Assembly: GCA_963707445.1 (NCBI GenBank)
Contig: CAVPPW010000050.1
Location: 1 to 64,000 of the forward strand
DNA: 64,000 nt
Direction: 5' to 3'
Source of the DNA: JALORV01 sp963707445
GTDB taxonomy: Bacteria; Pseudomonadota; Gammaproteobacteria; Burkholderiales; Burkholderiaceae_F
Part shown: positions 48,998 through 60,839 of the stretch, in pieces
How positions within the stretch are numbered: position 1 is the first letter of the stretch
Layout of the letters: each line of letters begins with the position of its first letter
Program-made: the position numbers and the translations under genes
The notes under the pieces: generated by a model
What the model was told of the DNA's origin: nothing
Seen by the model: only the letters and a program-made list of their open reading frames with translations
The model's database searches: none

Positions 48998-49642
48998 ATG
49001 GACGCTTTCACCGTGCACGCCGGGCTGGTCGCGCCGCTGGATCGCGCCAATGTCGATACCGACGCCATCATTCCGAAGCAATTCCTGAAGTCGATCCGGC
49101 GGACCGGTTTCGGCCCGAACCTGTTCGACGAATGGCGCTATCTGGACCACGGCGAGCCGGGCATGGATCACACCATGCGGCCGCTGAATCCCGACTTCGT
49201 GCTTAACCAGCCGCGCTACAAGGATGCGTCGATCCTGCTGGCGCGCAAGAACTTCGGCTGCGGGTCGTCGCGTGAGCACGCACCGTGGGCGCTGCTGCAA
49301 TCCGGCTTTCGCGTGCTGATTGCGCCGAGCTTTGCCGATATCTTTCAGAACAACAGTCTGAAGAACGGCCTGCTTCCCGTAGTCCTGCCCGAAGTCGTGA
49401 TCGACCGGCTGTTTCACGAGGTGGCCGCGCACGTTGGATACCGGCTAACGATCGACCTGCCACGCCAGGTCGTGGTTGAAGCCGACGGACGCGAGCATCC
49501 GTTCGAGATCGCCGCGTTCCGCAAGTATTGCCTCGTCAACGGGCTCGACGACATCGGGCTCACGTTGCGTCACAAGGACAAGATCGGCGCTTTCGAAAAG
49601 CAGCGCCTGGCGCGACAGCCCTGGCTGGCGAAGACGAACTGA
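48998..49642 (+). CDS. leuD: 3-isopropylmalate dehydratase small subunit LeuD
   Basis: The 214-residue small subunit completes the LeuCD isomerase. It has RANVDTDAIIPKQFLKSI, FVLNQPRYKDASILLARKNF, the family signature GCGSSREHAPWAL and a swivelling-domain end (RHKDKIGAFEKQRLARQPWL). TAGGAGC four bases before the ATG is both the stop of the previous gene and the ribosome site. No breaks. Confidence 0.96.
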   Translation: MDAFTVHAGLVAPLDRANVDTDAIIPKQFLKSIRRTGFGPNLFDEWRYLDHGEPGMDHTMRPLNPDFVLNQPRYKDASILLARKNFGCGSSREHAPWALLQSGFRVLIAPSFADIFQNNSLKNGLLPVVLPEVVIDRLFHEVAAHVGYRLTIDLPRQVVVEADGREHPFEIAAFRKYCLVNGLDDIGLTLRHKDKIGAFEKQRLARQPWLAKTN

Positions 49643-49696
49643 AAGCCCGTGGCGCTTCGCAGTGGGGAGCGCGCGGCGGTCCCGCACAAGGACTAC

Positions 49697-50770
49697 ATGA
49701 AGATCGCTGTATTGCCGGGCGACGGCATTGGCAAGGAAATCGTCGCCGAGGCGGTGAAAGTGTTGCGCGCGCTCGACGAGCGCTTCGATTTCGAATTCGC
49801 TGAGGTCGGCGGCGCCGCATACGACAGCCACGGCCACCCGTTGCCCGAGGCGACACTGCGTCTGGCGCAGGCCGCTGATGCTGTGCTATTCGGCGCCGTG
49901 GGCGACTGGAAGTACGACCGGCTGGAACGCGCACTGCGGCCCGAGCAGGCGATCCTCGGACTGCGCAAGCATCTCGGTCTCTTCGCCAATTTCCGCCCGG
50001 CAATCTGCTATGCCGAACTGACGCAGGCGTCGAGCCTGAAGCCGGAGCTCATCGCCGGGCTCGACATCCTGATCGTGCGCGAGCTCACCGGTGATATTTA
50101 CTTCGGGCAGCCGCGCGGCCGACGCGCGGCCCCGGACGGACCGTTCGCAGGATCGCCCGAGGCTTTTGACACGATGCGCTACAGCCGGCCCGAGATCGAG
50201 CGCATCGCCCATGTCGCCTTTCAGGCGGCACGCAAGCGCGCGCACAAGGTGACGAGCGTCGACAAGGCCAACGTGCTCGAGACGTTCCAGTTCTGGAAGG
50301 ATGTCGTCTCCGAGGTGCACATGCAGTATTCCGACGTCGAGCTCGAGCATATGTACGTCGACAACGCCGCGATGCAGCTGGTCAAGGCGCCGAAGAAGTT
50401 TGATGTGATCGTGACGGGCAACATGTTCGGCGACATACTCTCCGACGAAGCGGCCATGTTGACCGGGTCGATCGGTATGCTGCCGTCGGCGTCGCTGAAT
50501 GAACGCGGCCAGGGGCTGTACGAGCCATCTCATGGCAGCGCTCCCGATATCGCCGGCAAGGGCGTGGCCAATCCGCTGGCGACCATCCTTTCGGCGGCGA
50601 TGATGCTGCGTTATTCGCTGGATTGCGCTGGGCAGGCGGACCGAATCGAGGCCGCCGTGCGGCGCGTGCTGGCGCAGGGGCTGCGAACCGCGGACATCGC
50701 CGCGGACGGCGCCACAACGGTCGGCACCGTCGCGATGGGCGACGCAGTGGTCGCCGCGCTGGCAGACTGA
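49697..50770 (+). CDS. leuB: 3-isopropylmalate dehydrogenase LeuB
   Basis: LeuB oxidatively decarboxylates 3-isopropylmalate with NAD. The 357-residue protein has MKIAVLPGDGIGKEIVAEAV, FGAVGDWKYDRLERALRPEQ, NFRPAICYAEL, the active-site RELTGDIYFGQPRG, VTSVDKANVLETFQFWKDVV and NMFGDILSDEAAMLTGSIGM, all conserved. It follows leuD after 54 bases and precedes asd by 30. No breaks. Confidence 0.97.
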   Translation: MKIAVLPGDGIGKEIVAEAVKVLRALDERFDFEFAEVGGAAYDSHGHPLPEATLRLAQAADAVLFGAVGDWKYDRLERALRPEQAILGLRKHLGLFANFRPAICYAELTQASSLKPELIAGLDILIVRELTGDIYFGQPRGRRAAPDGPFAGSPEAFDTMRYSRPEIERIAHVAFQAARKRAHKVTSVDKANVLETFQFWKDVVSEVHMQYSDVELEHMYVDNAAMQLVKAPKKFDVIVTGNMFGDILSDEAAMLTGSIGMLPSASLNERGQGLYEPSHGSAPDIAGKGVANPLATILSAAMMLRYSLDCAGQADRIEAAVRRVLAQGLRTADIAADGATTVGTVAMGDAVVAALAD

Positions 50771-50800
50771 GCGGGCAAGGGCGGAAGGCAAGGGAACTGG

Positions 50801-51994
50801 ATGAAGCTGGGAATCGTGGGTTGGCGCGGCATGGTCGGCTCCGTGCTGATGGATCGCATGAGCACCGAGCGGGACTTCGACCTCGTCGACACGAGCTTCT
50901 TCAGCACGTCCAACGCCGGCGGCGCCGCGCCCGCCGTGCCGCGCGCCGAGCGCGCACTGAAGCGTGCGGACGACATCGCTGCGCTGTCGCAGCAGGACGC
51001 GATCATCACGTGTCAGGGCAGCGACTACACGAAGGAGATCTACCCGAAGCTGCGCGCGACCGGTTGGAACGGGTACTGGATCGACGCGGCCAAGACGCTG
51101 CGCATGCAGGACGACGCAGTCATCGTCCTCGACCCGGTGAATCGCCCCGTCATCGATGCGGCGTTGGCACGCAGCGTGAAGAACTACATCGGCGGCAATT
51201 GCACGGTGAGCTGCATGCTGATGGCGGTCGGGGTCCTCTTCAAGCGGGACCTCGTCGAGTGGATGACCTGTACTACTTATCAGGCGGCCTCGGGCGGAGG
51301 CGCGCAGCACATGCGTGAACTGCTGACGCAGTTCGGAACGCTGAACGCCGAGGTTCGCGACCTGCTGGCCGACCCGGGCAGTGCGATCCTCGAGATCGAT
51401 CGCCGGGTCATCGGCAAGCAGCGGGCGCTGGGCGACGATGAAACCCAGAACTTCATCGTGCCGCTGGCCGGCAATTTGATCCCTTGGATCGATGCCGACC
51501 GCGGCGACGGCACCAGTCTCGAGGAGTGGAAGGGCGGGGCCGAGATCAATAAGATCCTCGGGCGCGGTCCCGGCTTCGGCACCGCTGCGACGCCGATCGA
51601 TTCGATCTGCGTGCGCATCGGCGCGATGCGATGCCATTCGCAGTCGCTGACGATCAAGCTCAAGCGCGACGTCGCGTTGGCCGATATCGAGGAGATGATT
51701 CGCAGCGACAATCCGTGGGTGAAGCTGGTGCCGAACACCAAGGACGCGAGCATCCGCGAGCTGACGCCGGCGGCTGTAACCGGCACGATGTCGATCCCTG
51801 TGGGGCGCCTGCGCAAGCTCGCGCTCGGTGCCGAGTACCTCGGTGCGTTTACGGTCGGCGATCAACTGTTATGGGGCGCAGCAGAGCCGCTGCGTCGAAT
51901 GCTACGCATCGTGCTCGGCACAGCTCTGATCAAGCGCTGCGCGACGTACACGCGCACTCTGTCGCGGCTTTCCATTTCTCACATAAAGGCGTGA
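50801..51994 (+). CDS. asd: Aspartate-semialdehyde dehydrogenase
   Basis: Asd reduces aspartyl phosphate to the semialdehyde, the branch point to lysine, methionine, threonine and diaminopimelate. It has the NADP loop KLGIVGWRGMVGSVLMDRM, the catalytic Cys134 in YIGGNCTVSCMLMA, YQAASGGGAQHMRELL and the catalytic histidine region RIGAMRCHSQSLTIKLKRDV. The usual end is around WGAAEPLRRMLRIVLG (residue ~372). Here about 23 further residues with no family likeness follow to a stop at 51994, so a small 3' frame change is possible. Confidence 0.94.
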   Translation: MKLGIVGWRGMVGSVLMDRMSTERDFDLVDTSFFSTSNAGGAAPAVPRAERALKRADDIAALSQQDAIITCQGSDYTKEIYPKLRATGWNGYWIDAAKTLRMQDDAVIVLDPVNRPVIDAALARSVKNYIGGNCTVSCMLMAVGVLFKRDLVEWMTCTTYQAASGGGAQHMRELLTQFGTLNAEVRDLLADPGSAILEIDRRVIGKQRALGDDETQNFIVPLAGNLIPWIDADRGDGTSLEEWKGGAEINKILGRGPGFGTAATPIDSICVRIGAMRCHSQSLTIKLKRDVALADIEEMIRSDNPWVKLVPNTKDASIRELTPAAVTGTMSIPVGRLRKLALGAEYLGAFTVGDQLLWGAAEPLRRMLRIVLGTALIKRCATYTRTLSRLSISHIKA

Positions 51995-52075
51995 GTTACC
52001 GCCATTTCTAAGCTTGCTGCCCTAAGTCCATGATGTTATGTTCGAAAAACGTTTCAAATAACGGCAGGGGGCTGA

Positions 52076-55043
52076 ATGCCATCCCAAAAATTCATGCGCG
52101 CGCCCATGTGGTGCGCGCTTTCGCTTGCATTGGGTCTGGGCCTGACGGCCATCGACGTCGATGCGGCGGGACTTGGCCGCCTCTCGGTGCAGTCGGGACT
52201 CGGGCAGCCGCTGCGAGCCGAGCTCGAAGTCACCTCGGTCGGGCGCGAAGAAGCGCCAACGCTGCAGGTGAAGCTCGCGCCGCTGTCGGCGTTTCGAGCG
52301 GCGAATCTCGAATTCAATCCGGCACTTACAAACATCCGGTTCGCTCTGGACCGACGCCAGGACGGCAGTTATCTGGTTCGCATCTCCTCCGCACAGGCCG
52401 TCAACGAACCGTACCTGGACATGATGGTCGAGCTCACCTGGGCTACCGGCCGGGTGATCCGCGAATACACCGTCCTGCTGGATCCGCCGGCGCTGAAGGT
52501 CACGCCGGACATCGTCGCGCCGGCGGCACCGCCTGCACCGGTGGCGGCCGCACCGGTGCCGCTGCCACGCGCTGCGGCTCCCGCACCGGCCGCGTCTTCG
52601 CAGTCCCGCTCCGGCGACCGCGGGCGCAGCGCCGCTGCCGGCTCCGTTGCCGACGCCGGCGCCGGAACGTGCTGCGCCATCGACCGCGTCGGGTGGGGGC
52701 TATACGGTCAAGTCGGGCGACACGCTTGGCAAGATCGCCAATCAGAATCGCGGTACCGCGTCGCTGGACCAGATGCTGGTCGCACTGTTCCGCGCCAATC
52801 CCGACGCCTTCATCAATAAGAACATGAATTTGCTGAAGGCCGGAGCGCAGCTGTCGATTCCGGCCGATGCGGACGCGGCGAACGTGGCCGGGCCGGACGC
52901 GCGCAAGGAAGTCGCCGCCCAGAGCGCCGACTTCGCTCAATATCGCAGCCGCCTTGCACAGGCGGCGGGAGCGGCACCGGTTGCCGCAGCGCCAGCGGCC
53001 GCGGCCGGTGGCGGCAAGGTCACGACGAAGGTCGACGACAAGAGCGCCGCGGCCAAGCCCGGTGGCGATCAGCTGAAGATTGCGCGTGCGGACGACAAGG
53101 CTTCGGCCGCCGCAGCGGCTGCTGCCAAGGCTGACGAGGCGGCCGCCAAGCAGCGTGCGCTGAAGGAAGAACAGGAACGCGCGGCCCAGCTGAAGAAAAC
53201 CAACGAGGCCATTCAGAAGGCGCTCGAAGTTCAGAGCAAGGCCGGCGCGCAGGCCCAGAAGCAGGCCGAAGAGAAGAAGGGCGCACCGCCGCCGGTGGCT
53301 GCTGCCCCAGCAAACCCGCCCGCACCGGTAGCTGCGCCAACTCCGGCGCCTGCCCCGGTCGCCGCTGCCCCGGTCGCGCCGACGCCGGCACCCGCGCCCG
53401 TCGCCGTAGCGCAGCCGCCTGTGACACCGACGGCACCGGTGAAGAAGGCGGCACCGCCGCCCCCGCCGGCGGAAGAGTCGAGCTTCATCGGCGAGATTCT
53501 TGGCAACACGACGACGCAGTTCGGGCTCGCCGGCATCATTGCCTTGCTCGCGGCGCTGTTCGGCTGGAGCTGGTATCGCAAGCGCAGGGCCGAATCGAGC
53601 GGCAAGTTCAAGGACACCGGCGAGGGCCTGCAGGCCAACTCGCTGTTTGGGGCCACCGGCGGTCAGAGCGTCGACACCGGAACCAGCACCTTCAATTCCA
53701 GCTTCATCCCGGCCGCGTCACAACTCGATTCCAACGAGGTCGATCCGGTGGCCGAGGCCGATGTCTATATAGCCTACGGCCGCGAGGAACAGGCTGAGGA
53801 CATCCTGAAGGAAGCGGTGCGCATGCAGCCGGACCGTCACGCGGTTCGCGTCAAGCTGCTCGAGATCTACTCGCGCCGCGGTGACAAGGCGGCGTTCATG
53901 GCGATGGCTGAGGACCTGCGCGACCGCACAGGCAGCGTCGGCGAAGAGTGGGAAAAGGCGCTCAAGCTCGGCCACTCGCTCGACCCTGCGCACCCGATGT
54001 TTGCCGCCGCGGCGATGTCAGACTCGATCGGGCGTGGCCCAACCACGGGATTCCGGCTGGACCCGAATACCAAGAGCCGCGGACCCTCGACTCTCGGCGG
54101 TGGACCGACTTCCGGGCTCGACCTGGGTGGGCTGCGCGGTACCGACTCGGTCATGCAAGGTGGCAGCAATGCCCCGCCACTGACCAAGATGGTCGTCGAT
54201 ACGCGCATGACTGGTGCCGACACCACGATGTCGGTCGGCGATACGAAAATGCCGGCCGATACAAGGATGTCCGGACCGAATACGACGTCGGCACCGACGA
54301 CGCAGTTCCACGCGACGCTGCCCGGCGGACCGAATACGAGGAGTGGGCCGGCCACCAAGGGTGGGCCTGCCAACAAGGGCGCGCCGACTCCGTCCGCCGA
54401 GCCCGACTTCGCTTCGCTCGACTTCGACCTCGGCCCGACGAAGATCAATCTGAATCCGCCGACCAAGATGCCGACGCTGGATCCGCCAACGGTGGCGGAT
54501 GTCGACTTCGGCTTCCGACCGACGACTCCGCAGGTGGGACGCACCGAGCCGCCGGCGCTGGCCGACCTCGACATCGCGATGCCGTCGATGGCACCGGCAC
54601 GGCAGCCGACCGCCAAGGCCGGGGCGATTCCGGATCTGGATTTGAACATCCCCCCGTCGACAAAGATGCCGACCGCGCATGCCGCGGCCGAGGCGCTATC
54701 GCGACCGACCGTCATCGGCAAGAAGCAGCCGGCCACCGCAGAGATCGGCGCCCTGCCGGATGAGCAGGCGCAGCGGCTGACGGCCAACACCGACCAGGCC
54801 ACGGTGCCGCTGATCGATTTCGACCTGTCTGCGGTGAGTCTGAATCCGACGACGAAACGCGGCGAGACCGAACCCGGCAGCGCGCTGGCGCAGCAAATGG
54901 CGACCAAGCTGGATCTGGCGCGCGGTTATATCGACCTCGGCGTCAAGGACGGTGCGCGCGAACTTCTCGACGAAGTGATGCGCGATGGCACGCGTGAACA
55001 GCGCCAGGCCGCTGTCGAACTGATCAAGCAGATCGAAGGCTGA
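52076..55043 (+). CDS. fimV: FimV-like pilus/peptidoglycan-binding membrane protein (one frame break)
   Basis: FimV is an inner-membrane hub for type IV pilus and polarity functions. The N-terminus has a signal peptide (residues ~1-31) and a conserved domain LGRLSVQSGLGQPLRAELEV. An extra base near 52605 shifts the frame inside a Pro/Ala linker. Then come a LysM-like module (YTVKSGDTLGKIANQNRG), an Ala/Lys/Gln coiled coil, a Pro/Ala linker and one membrane helix (FGLAGIIALLAALFGWSWY near 53520). A TPR-like cytoplasmic part (EADVYIAYGREEQAEDILKE), a low-complexity Asp/Thr/Met region (54140-54720) and the C-terminal FimV motif (LDLARGYIDLGVKDGARELL) follow. The 3n+1 span is 989 codons plus one base. 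Confidence 0.88.
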
Positions 55044-55092
55044 TCGCAGCGGGCGCGATGCCCGCTGCACCCGGCCTCTTGCGGCGCCTTCC

Positions 55093-55911
55093 GTGCGCAT
55101 CGCGCTCGGCATCGAGTACGACGGCGCCGGCTTCAATGGCTGGCAGACTCAGTCTGATGGGCGTTCGGTCCAGGACGCACTCGAGTCCGCGCTCGCCGAA
55201 CTCGCCGGTCATCGTGTCGCGACGATCTGCGCCGGCCGCACCGACGCCGGCGTGCACGCAATCGACCAGGTCGTCCACTTCGACACGACGGCCGAACGGC
55301 CCCTGACCGCATGGGTTCGCGGCACCAATCGGTTCCTGCCCGATGCGGTGTCAGTGCGCTGGGCGCGGACCGTCGGAGAGGACTTTCACGCACGCTTCGG
55401 CGCACTGCGCCGTACCTACGACTTCTGGATCGTCAACGAGCCGGTGCGCTCGCCGCTGGCACACGCGCGCGCCACCTGGGTCTTCAGGCCGCTTGACGTG
55501 GCAGCGATGCAACAAGGCGCCAGGCTGCTGGTGGGTCGACACGATTTCTCGTCGTTCCGTTCGGCGGAGTGCCAGGCCGCCTCGCCCGTGCGCGACCTGC
55601 AGCAACTCGACGTCGAGCACTACGGCAAGTGGGTGCGCGTGCGCGCGCGCGCCAATGCGTTCCTGCATCACATGGTCCGAAACATCGTGGGCTCGCTGGT
55701 GGCAGTCGGTATCGGGCGTCATCCGCCCGAATGGCTGGGCGACGTGCTGACCGCGCGCGACCGGACGCATGCCGCGCCGACGCTCGGCGCTGCCGGGCTG
55801 TACCTCGCGCGGGTCGAGTACGATGCGCGGTTCGAACTGCCAGCCCCCGAGGCCGTCGCCCCGCACCGATTTGATGCGTACGCGAATCAAGATCTGTGGC
55901 CTGACGCGTGA
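55093..55911 (+). CDS. truA: tRNA pseudouridine(38-40) synthase TruA
   Basis: TruA modifies the tRNA anticodon stem. The 272-residue protein starts with GTG and has MRIALGIEYDGAGFNGWQTQ, the catalytic Asp51 in CAGRTDAGVHAIDQVVHFDT, ALRRTYDFWIVNEPVRSPL and FLHHMVRNIVGSLVAVGIGR. It follows fimV after 49 bases, and its 3' end overlaps trpF by 38 bases. Confidence 0.95.
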   Translation: MRIALGIEYDGAGFNGWQTQSDGRSVQDALESALAELAGHRVATICAGRTDAGVHAIDQVVHFDTTAERPLTAWVRGTNRFLPDAVSVRWARTVGEDFHARFGALRRTYDFWIVNEPVRSPLAHARATWVFRPLDVAAMQQGARLLVGRHDFSSFRSAECQAASPVRDLQQLDVEHYGKWVRVRARANAFLHHMVRNIVGSLVAVGIGRHPPEWLGDVLTARDRTHAAPTLGAAGLYLARVEYDARFELPAPEAVAPHRFDAYANQDLWPDA

Positions 55912-56499
55912 AGTGGATGTCGCAGCCGCGGCTGCGGCGGGCGCCGATGCCGTCGGCTTCGTTTGCTACCCCAAGAGTCCGCGGCATGTGCCGCCCGCGC
56001 GGCTGCGCGTTCTTGCAAGCAAACTGCCGCCATTCACCACTCCAGTGTTGCTGTTCGTCAATGCACCAGCAGACTTGATCGAGGACGCGCTCGGCGCCGT
56101 GCCGGACGCGATGCTGCAGTTTCACGGCGACGAGCATGAGCCCGCATGCAGCCGCTATGGGCGTCCGTATCTGCGGGCGATCCAGATGGAGGCAGCGGTC
56201 GATTTGTTAGACTGCGAACGCCAGTTTCATTCGGCGGCTGCCTTGCTCGCCGATGCACCGAGCGAAACCCATGGCGGTGGCGGTAAGGTCTTCGATTGGG
56301 GCCGCGTGCCGCTGCGCCGGACCAAGCCGCTGGTTCTCGCAGGCGGGCTGCGAGCCGAAAATGTCGGCGATGCGATCCGGCGACTGCGACCTTTCGGAGT
56401 CGATGTCAGCAGCGGAGTCGAAGAGTCGCCTGGCATCAAAAGCAGTAACCGCATCAACCAGTTCATCGCGGCGGTACGTGCCGCCGATGAAGGTCTCGC

Positions 56500-56503
<4 letters not shown>
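55874..56503 (+). CDS. trpF: Phosphoribosylanthranilate isomerase TrpF
   Basis: TrpF catalyses the third step from anthranilate in tryptophan synthesis. The 209-residue TIM barrel has RIKICGLTREVDVAAAAAAG (catalytic Cys near residue 8), AVGFVCYPKSPRHVPPA, LQFHGDE, LVLAGGLRAENVGDAIRRL and the catalytic Asp motif PFGVDVSSGVEESPGIKSSN. It overlaps truA at its start and trpB at its end (ATGA), so translation is probably coupled. Confidence 0.95.
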
Positions 56504-57761
<1,258 letters not shown>

Positions 57762-57762
<1 letters not shown>

Positions 57763-58581
57763 TGTCGCGCATCGCGCAGCGCTTCGCCGAGCTCCGTGCC
57801 GCGGGTCGCAAAGGGCTGATCCCCTACATCGCCGCCGGCGACCCCGAACCCGCGCTCACCGTGCCGTTGCTGCATGCGCTGGCGCGCGCGGGCGCGGATG
57901 TCGTCGAGCTCGGCGTGCCGTTTTCCGATCCGATGGCCGACGGGCCGGTGATACAGCGTGCTACCGAGCGTGCGATCCGCAACGGCGTCGGTCTGCGGCG
58001 GACGCTCGAGTTCGTGCAGCCAATTCCGCCTGACTGACAGAACGACTCCGATTGTGTTGATGGGCTATGCCAACCCGATCGAGCGCATGGGCCGACAAGC
58101 GTTCGCGGGCGCAGCGCGCGCAGCGGGAGTCGACGGCGTGCTGGTCGTCGACTATCCGCCGGAGGAGTGCGCCGAGTTCGCCGCCGACATGCGTGGCGCC
58201 GGCATCGATCCGATCTTCCTGCTGGCGCCGACTTCTACCGATCAGCGGATCGAGTACGTGGCGCGCCACGCTGCCGGCTACATCTACTACGTCAGCCTGA
58301 AGGGCATCACGGGCGCCGGTCATCTTGATGTCGAGAGTGTCGCGGCAAAGCTGCCGTTGATCCGCCGTCACTCGGATGTGCCGGTCGGCGTCGGCTTCGG
58401 CATACGCGACGCCGCCAGCGCGGTCGCGGTGGCCGGTGTTGCGGATGCGGTCGTCATCGGCTCGCGCCTGATCCAAGAGATGGAGTCGGTTCCGCGCGAG
58501 CGCGCCGTGAGTGCGGTCGAAGCGCTGCTGCGCGAAATTCGCAGCGCGCTTGATGCGACCGCGATCAGAGTGGCGGCATAG
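57762..58581 (+). CDS. trpA: Tryptophan synthase alpha chain (one frame break)
   Basis: TrpA cleaves indole-3-glycerol phosphate and channels indole to TrpB. The first frame has RKGLIPYIAAGDPEPALTVP and VVELGVPFSDPMADGPVIQ, with catalytic Glu49 and the conserved Asp in MADGP. An apparent stop at 58035-58037 follows a one-base insertion near 58025. The second frame continues TPIVLMGYANPIERMG, VVDYPPEECAEFAADMRGAG, IYYVSLKGITGAGHLD and the phosphate loop VGVGFGIRDAAS. The 3n+1 span gives 272 residues, normal for TrpA. Confidence 0.93.
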
Positions 58582-58620
58582 ATGGCCGAGCATGTCGGAG
58601 AGGCCGACGGGAGTTCTGCA

Positions 58621-59493
58621 ATGAGCTGGATCGACAAGATCCTTCCGCCGCGCATCAAGCGCGAAGAAGGTTCCGCGCGCAAGATGGTCCCCGAAGGTCT
58701 GTGGACCAAGTGCCCGGGTTGCGAGGCGGTGCTGTACAGCGCCGAGCTCGAGAAGACCCTGATGGTGTGCCCGAAATGTTCGCACCATCTTCGGATCGGG
58801 GCGCGTGCGCGCCTCGATGCGCTGGTGGACGCCGAGGGCCGCTACGAGATTGGCCAGGAAGTGTTGCCGGTCGATGCGCTGAAGTTCCGCGACAGCCGCA
58901 AATATCCGGAGCGACTGCAGGAAGCGATGGAGGAGACCGGTGAGACCGACGCCCTCGTGGTCATGGGTGGCTCGATCCGTGCGTTGCCTGTCGTTGTGGC
59001 CTGCTTCGAGTTCCAATTCATGGGCGGATCGATGGGTTCGGTCGTCGGCGAACGCTTTGTCCGCGGCGTCGAGACGGCGATCGAACAGAAAGTGCCGTTC
59101 ATCTGCGTCACTTCAACCGGCGGCGCGCGCATGCAGGAGGGCCTGCTGTCGCTGTTCCAGATGGCCAAGACGACCGCAATGATCGCGCGCCTCGCCGAGG
59201 CGAAGCTGCCGTTCATCTCGGTGCTTGCCGACCCGACGATGGGCGGTGTCTCTGCGAGCTTTGCCTTCATGGGCGACGTCGTGATCGCGGAGCCCAAGGC
59301 GCTGATCGGATTCGCCGGACCGCGCGTCATCGAGCAGACCGTGCGCGAGAAACTGCCTGAAGGCTTCCAGCGCGCGGAATTTCTACTGACCAAGGGCGCG
59401 ATCGACCTGATCGTCGACCGGCGCGAGATGCGTGACGAGATCGCGCGCCTACTCGCGCTGCTGTTGAAGCAGCCCGCCGACGCGATCTCCTAG
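58621..59493 (+). CDS. accD: Acetyl-CoA carboxylase carboxyltransferase subunit beta
   Basis: AccD with AccA transfers carboxyl from biotin to acetyl-CoA, making malonyl-CoA. The 290-residue protein has the typical MSWIDKILPPRIK start, a zinc ribbon with CPGC (31-34) and CPKC (50-53), and the crotonase-like core (FQFMGGSMGSVVGERFVRGV, TSTGGARMQEGLLSLFQMAK, LADPTMGGVSASFAFMGDVV). An upstream in-frame ATG at 58582 would add 13 residues; 58621 is preferred by family alignment and the GGGAG upstream. The trp-accD-folC order is conserved in the group. Confidence 0.96.
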   Translation: MSWIDKILPPRIKREEGSARKMVPEGLWTKCPGCEAVLYSAELEKTLMVCPKCSHHLRIGARARLDALVDAEGRYEIGQEVLPVDALKFRDSRKYPERLQEAMEETGETDALVVMGGSIRALPVVVACFEFQFMGGSMGSVVGERFVRGVETAIEQKVPFICVTSTGGARMQEGLLSLFQMAKTTAMIARLAEAKLPFISVLADPTMGGVSASFAFMGDVVIAEPKALIGFAGPRVIEQTVREKLPEGFQRAEFLLTKGAIDLIVDRREMRDEIARLLALLLKQPADAIS

Positions 59494-59498
59494 CCGGG

Positions 59499-60819
59499 GT
59501 GGCGCCGGCCGGACGGGCGGCGCCGCTTTTCTTCTTGGACCACTCAGGGCTGGCCGATTGGCTGGCGCGCCTCGAGCGCCTGCATCCTAAAGGCATCGAT
59601 CTCGGCCTCGACCGGGTTCGAGCCGTCGCCGACCGGCTCGGACTCGCGCTGAGCGTGCCGACCATCGTCGTCGGCGGAACCAACGGCAAGGGCTCGACCT
59701 GCGCGCTGCTCGACAGCGTGCTGCGCGCGGCCGGATATCGCACCGGTCTCTACACCTCGCCGCACCTGCTTGACTTCAACGAGCGCGCCCGGATCAACGG
59801 CGTCGATGCGACCGACGACGAACTGGTTCGGCAGTTCGAGGCGGTCGAGGCAGCGCGGGGCGCGACCTCGCTCACCTATTTCGAATTCACGACGCTTGCG
59901 ATCTTGCGGTTGATGGCTGCCGCGCGCCTGGATGCGATCGTGCTCGAGATCGGTCTCGGCGGCCGGCTCGACGCGGTCAACCTGATCGATGCCGACGCCG
60001 CGATCGTCACCTCGATCGATCTCGATCACATGGATTATCTCGGCCCGACGCGCGAGGACATCGGTTTCGAAAAGGCCCACATCTTCCGCGGCGGGCGGCC
60101 GGCGATCTGCAGCGATCCGCAACCGCCGCAGTCGCTGCTCGCACACGCCGACCGCATCGGTGCCGATCTGTGGCGCTTCGGCCGCGACTTCAACTATCAG
60201 GGCGACCGGCAGCAATGGGCCTATGCCGGACGCCACGCGCGCCGCACGGGTCTGCCGTATCCGGCGCTGCGAGGCGCGAATCAGCTGCTGAATGCGTCCG
60301 GAGTGCTGGCTGCGCTCGAGGCGCTGGCCGAACGCCTGCCGGTCTCGCAGCAGGCGGTGAGGCAAGGTCTGCTGACAGTCGACATTCCGGCACGATTCCA
60401 GGTGCTGCCGGGACGACCAACCACGATCCTCGACGTCGCACACAATCCGCACGCCGCAGCGGTCCTCGCGCAGAACCTCGACAGCATGGGTTTCTTTCCG
60501 GAAACGCACGCGGTGTTCGGGATGCTGAACGACAAGGACATCGCCGGGGTTATTGCGAAGCTCGGCGCTCGCATCGACCACTGGCATGTCGGCTCGATCG
60601 GTGGTCCGCGCGGAACCCCAGCAGACACGATTGCCGCCGCAGTGCGCGATGCGGCTGCTGCGCACGGGTATTCCTATTCGGTGTCGGCACACGAAAGCAT
60701 CGGCGCTGCCTATCTCGCCGCACGCGAGCGCGCAGCAGCCGATGATAGAATTCTTGCCTTCGGTTCCTTCCTCGCCGTTGCCGAAGTGATGCGCGTCCTG
60801 CGCGTCATCACCAGGCTGA
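59499..60819 (+). CDS. folC: Bifunctional folylpolyglutamate / dihydrofolate synthase FolC
   Basis: FolC adds glutamate to dihydropteroate and folates. Motifs are the ATP loop VVGGTNGKGSTCALL near 59672, GYRTGLYTSPHLLDFNERAR, VLEIGLGGRLDAVNLIDADA, SIDLDHMDYLGPTREDIGFE and TILDVAHNPHAAAVLA. The GTG at 59499 is six bases after accD. As written there is no stop and the frame runs on into the SPOR gene. FolC proteins normally end just after AFGSFLAVAEVMRVL, and with the local one-base pattern the stop would be TGA 60817-60819. I give that end as the likely one. Confidence 0.9.
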
Positions 60820-60839
60820 GGATCTCGACTGGAGCGTGG

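Noticed and set aside
49886..51865. 659-codon minus-strand open frame opposite leuB-asd
   Set aside because: Same shadow effect; the plus strand encodes two clean housekeeping enzymes.
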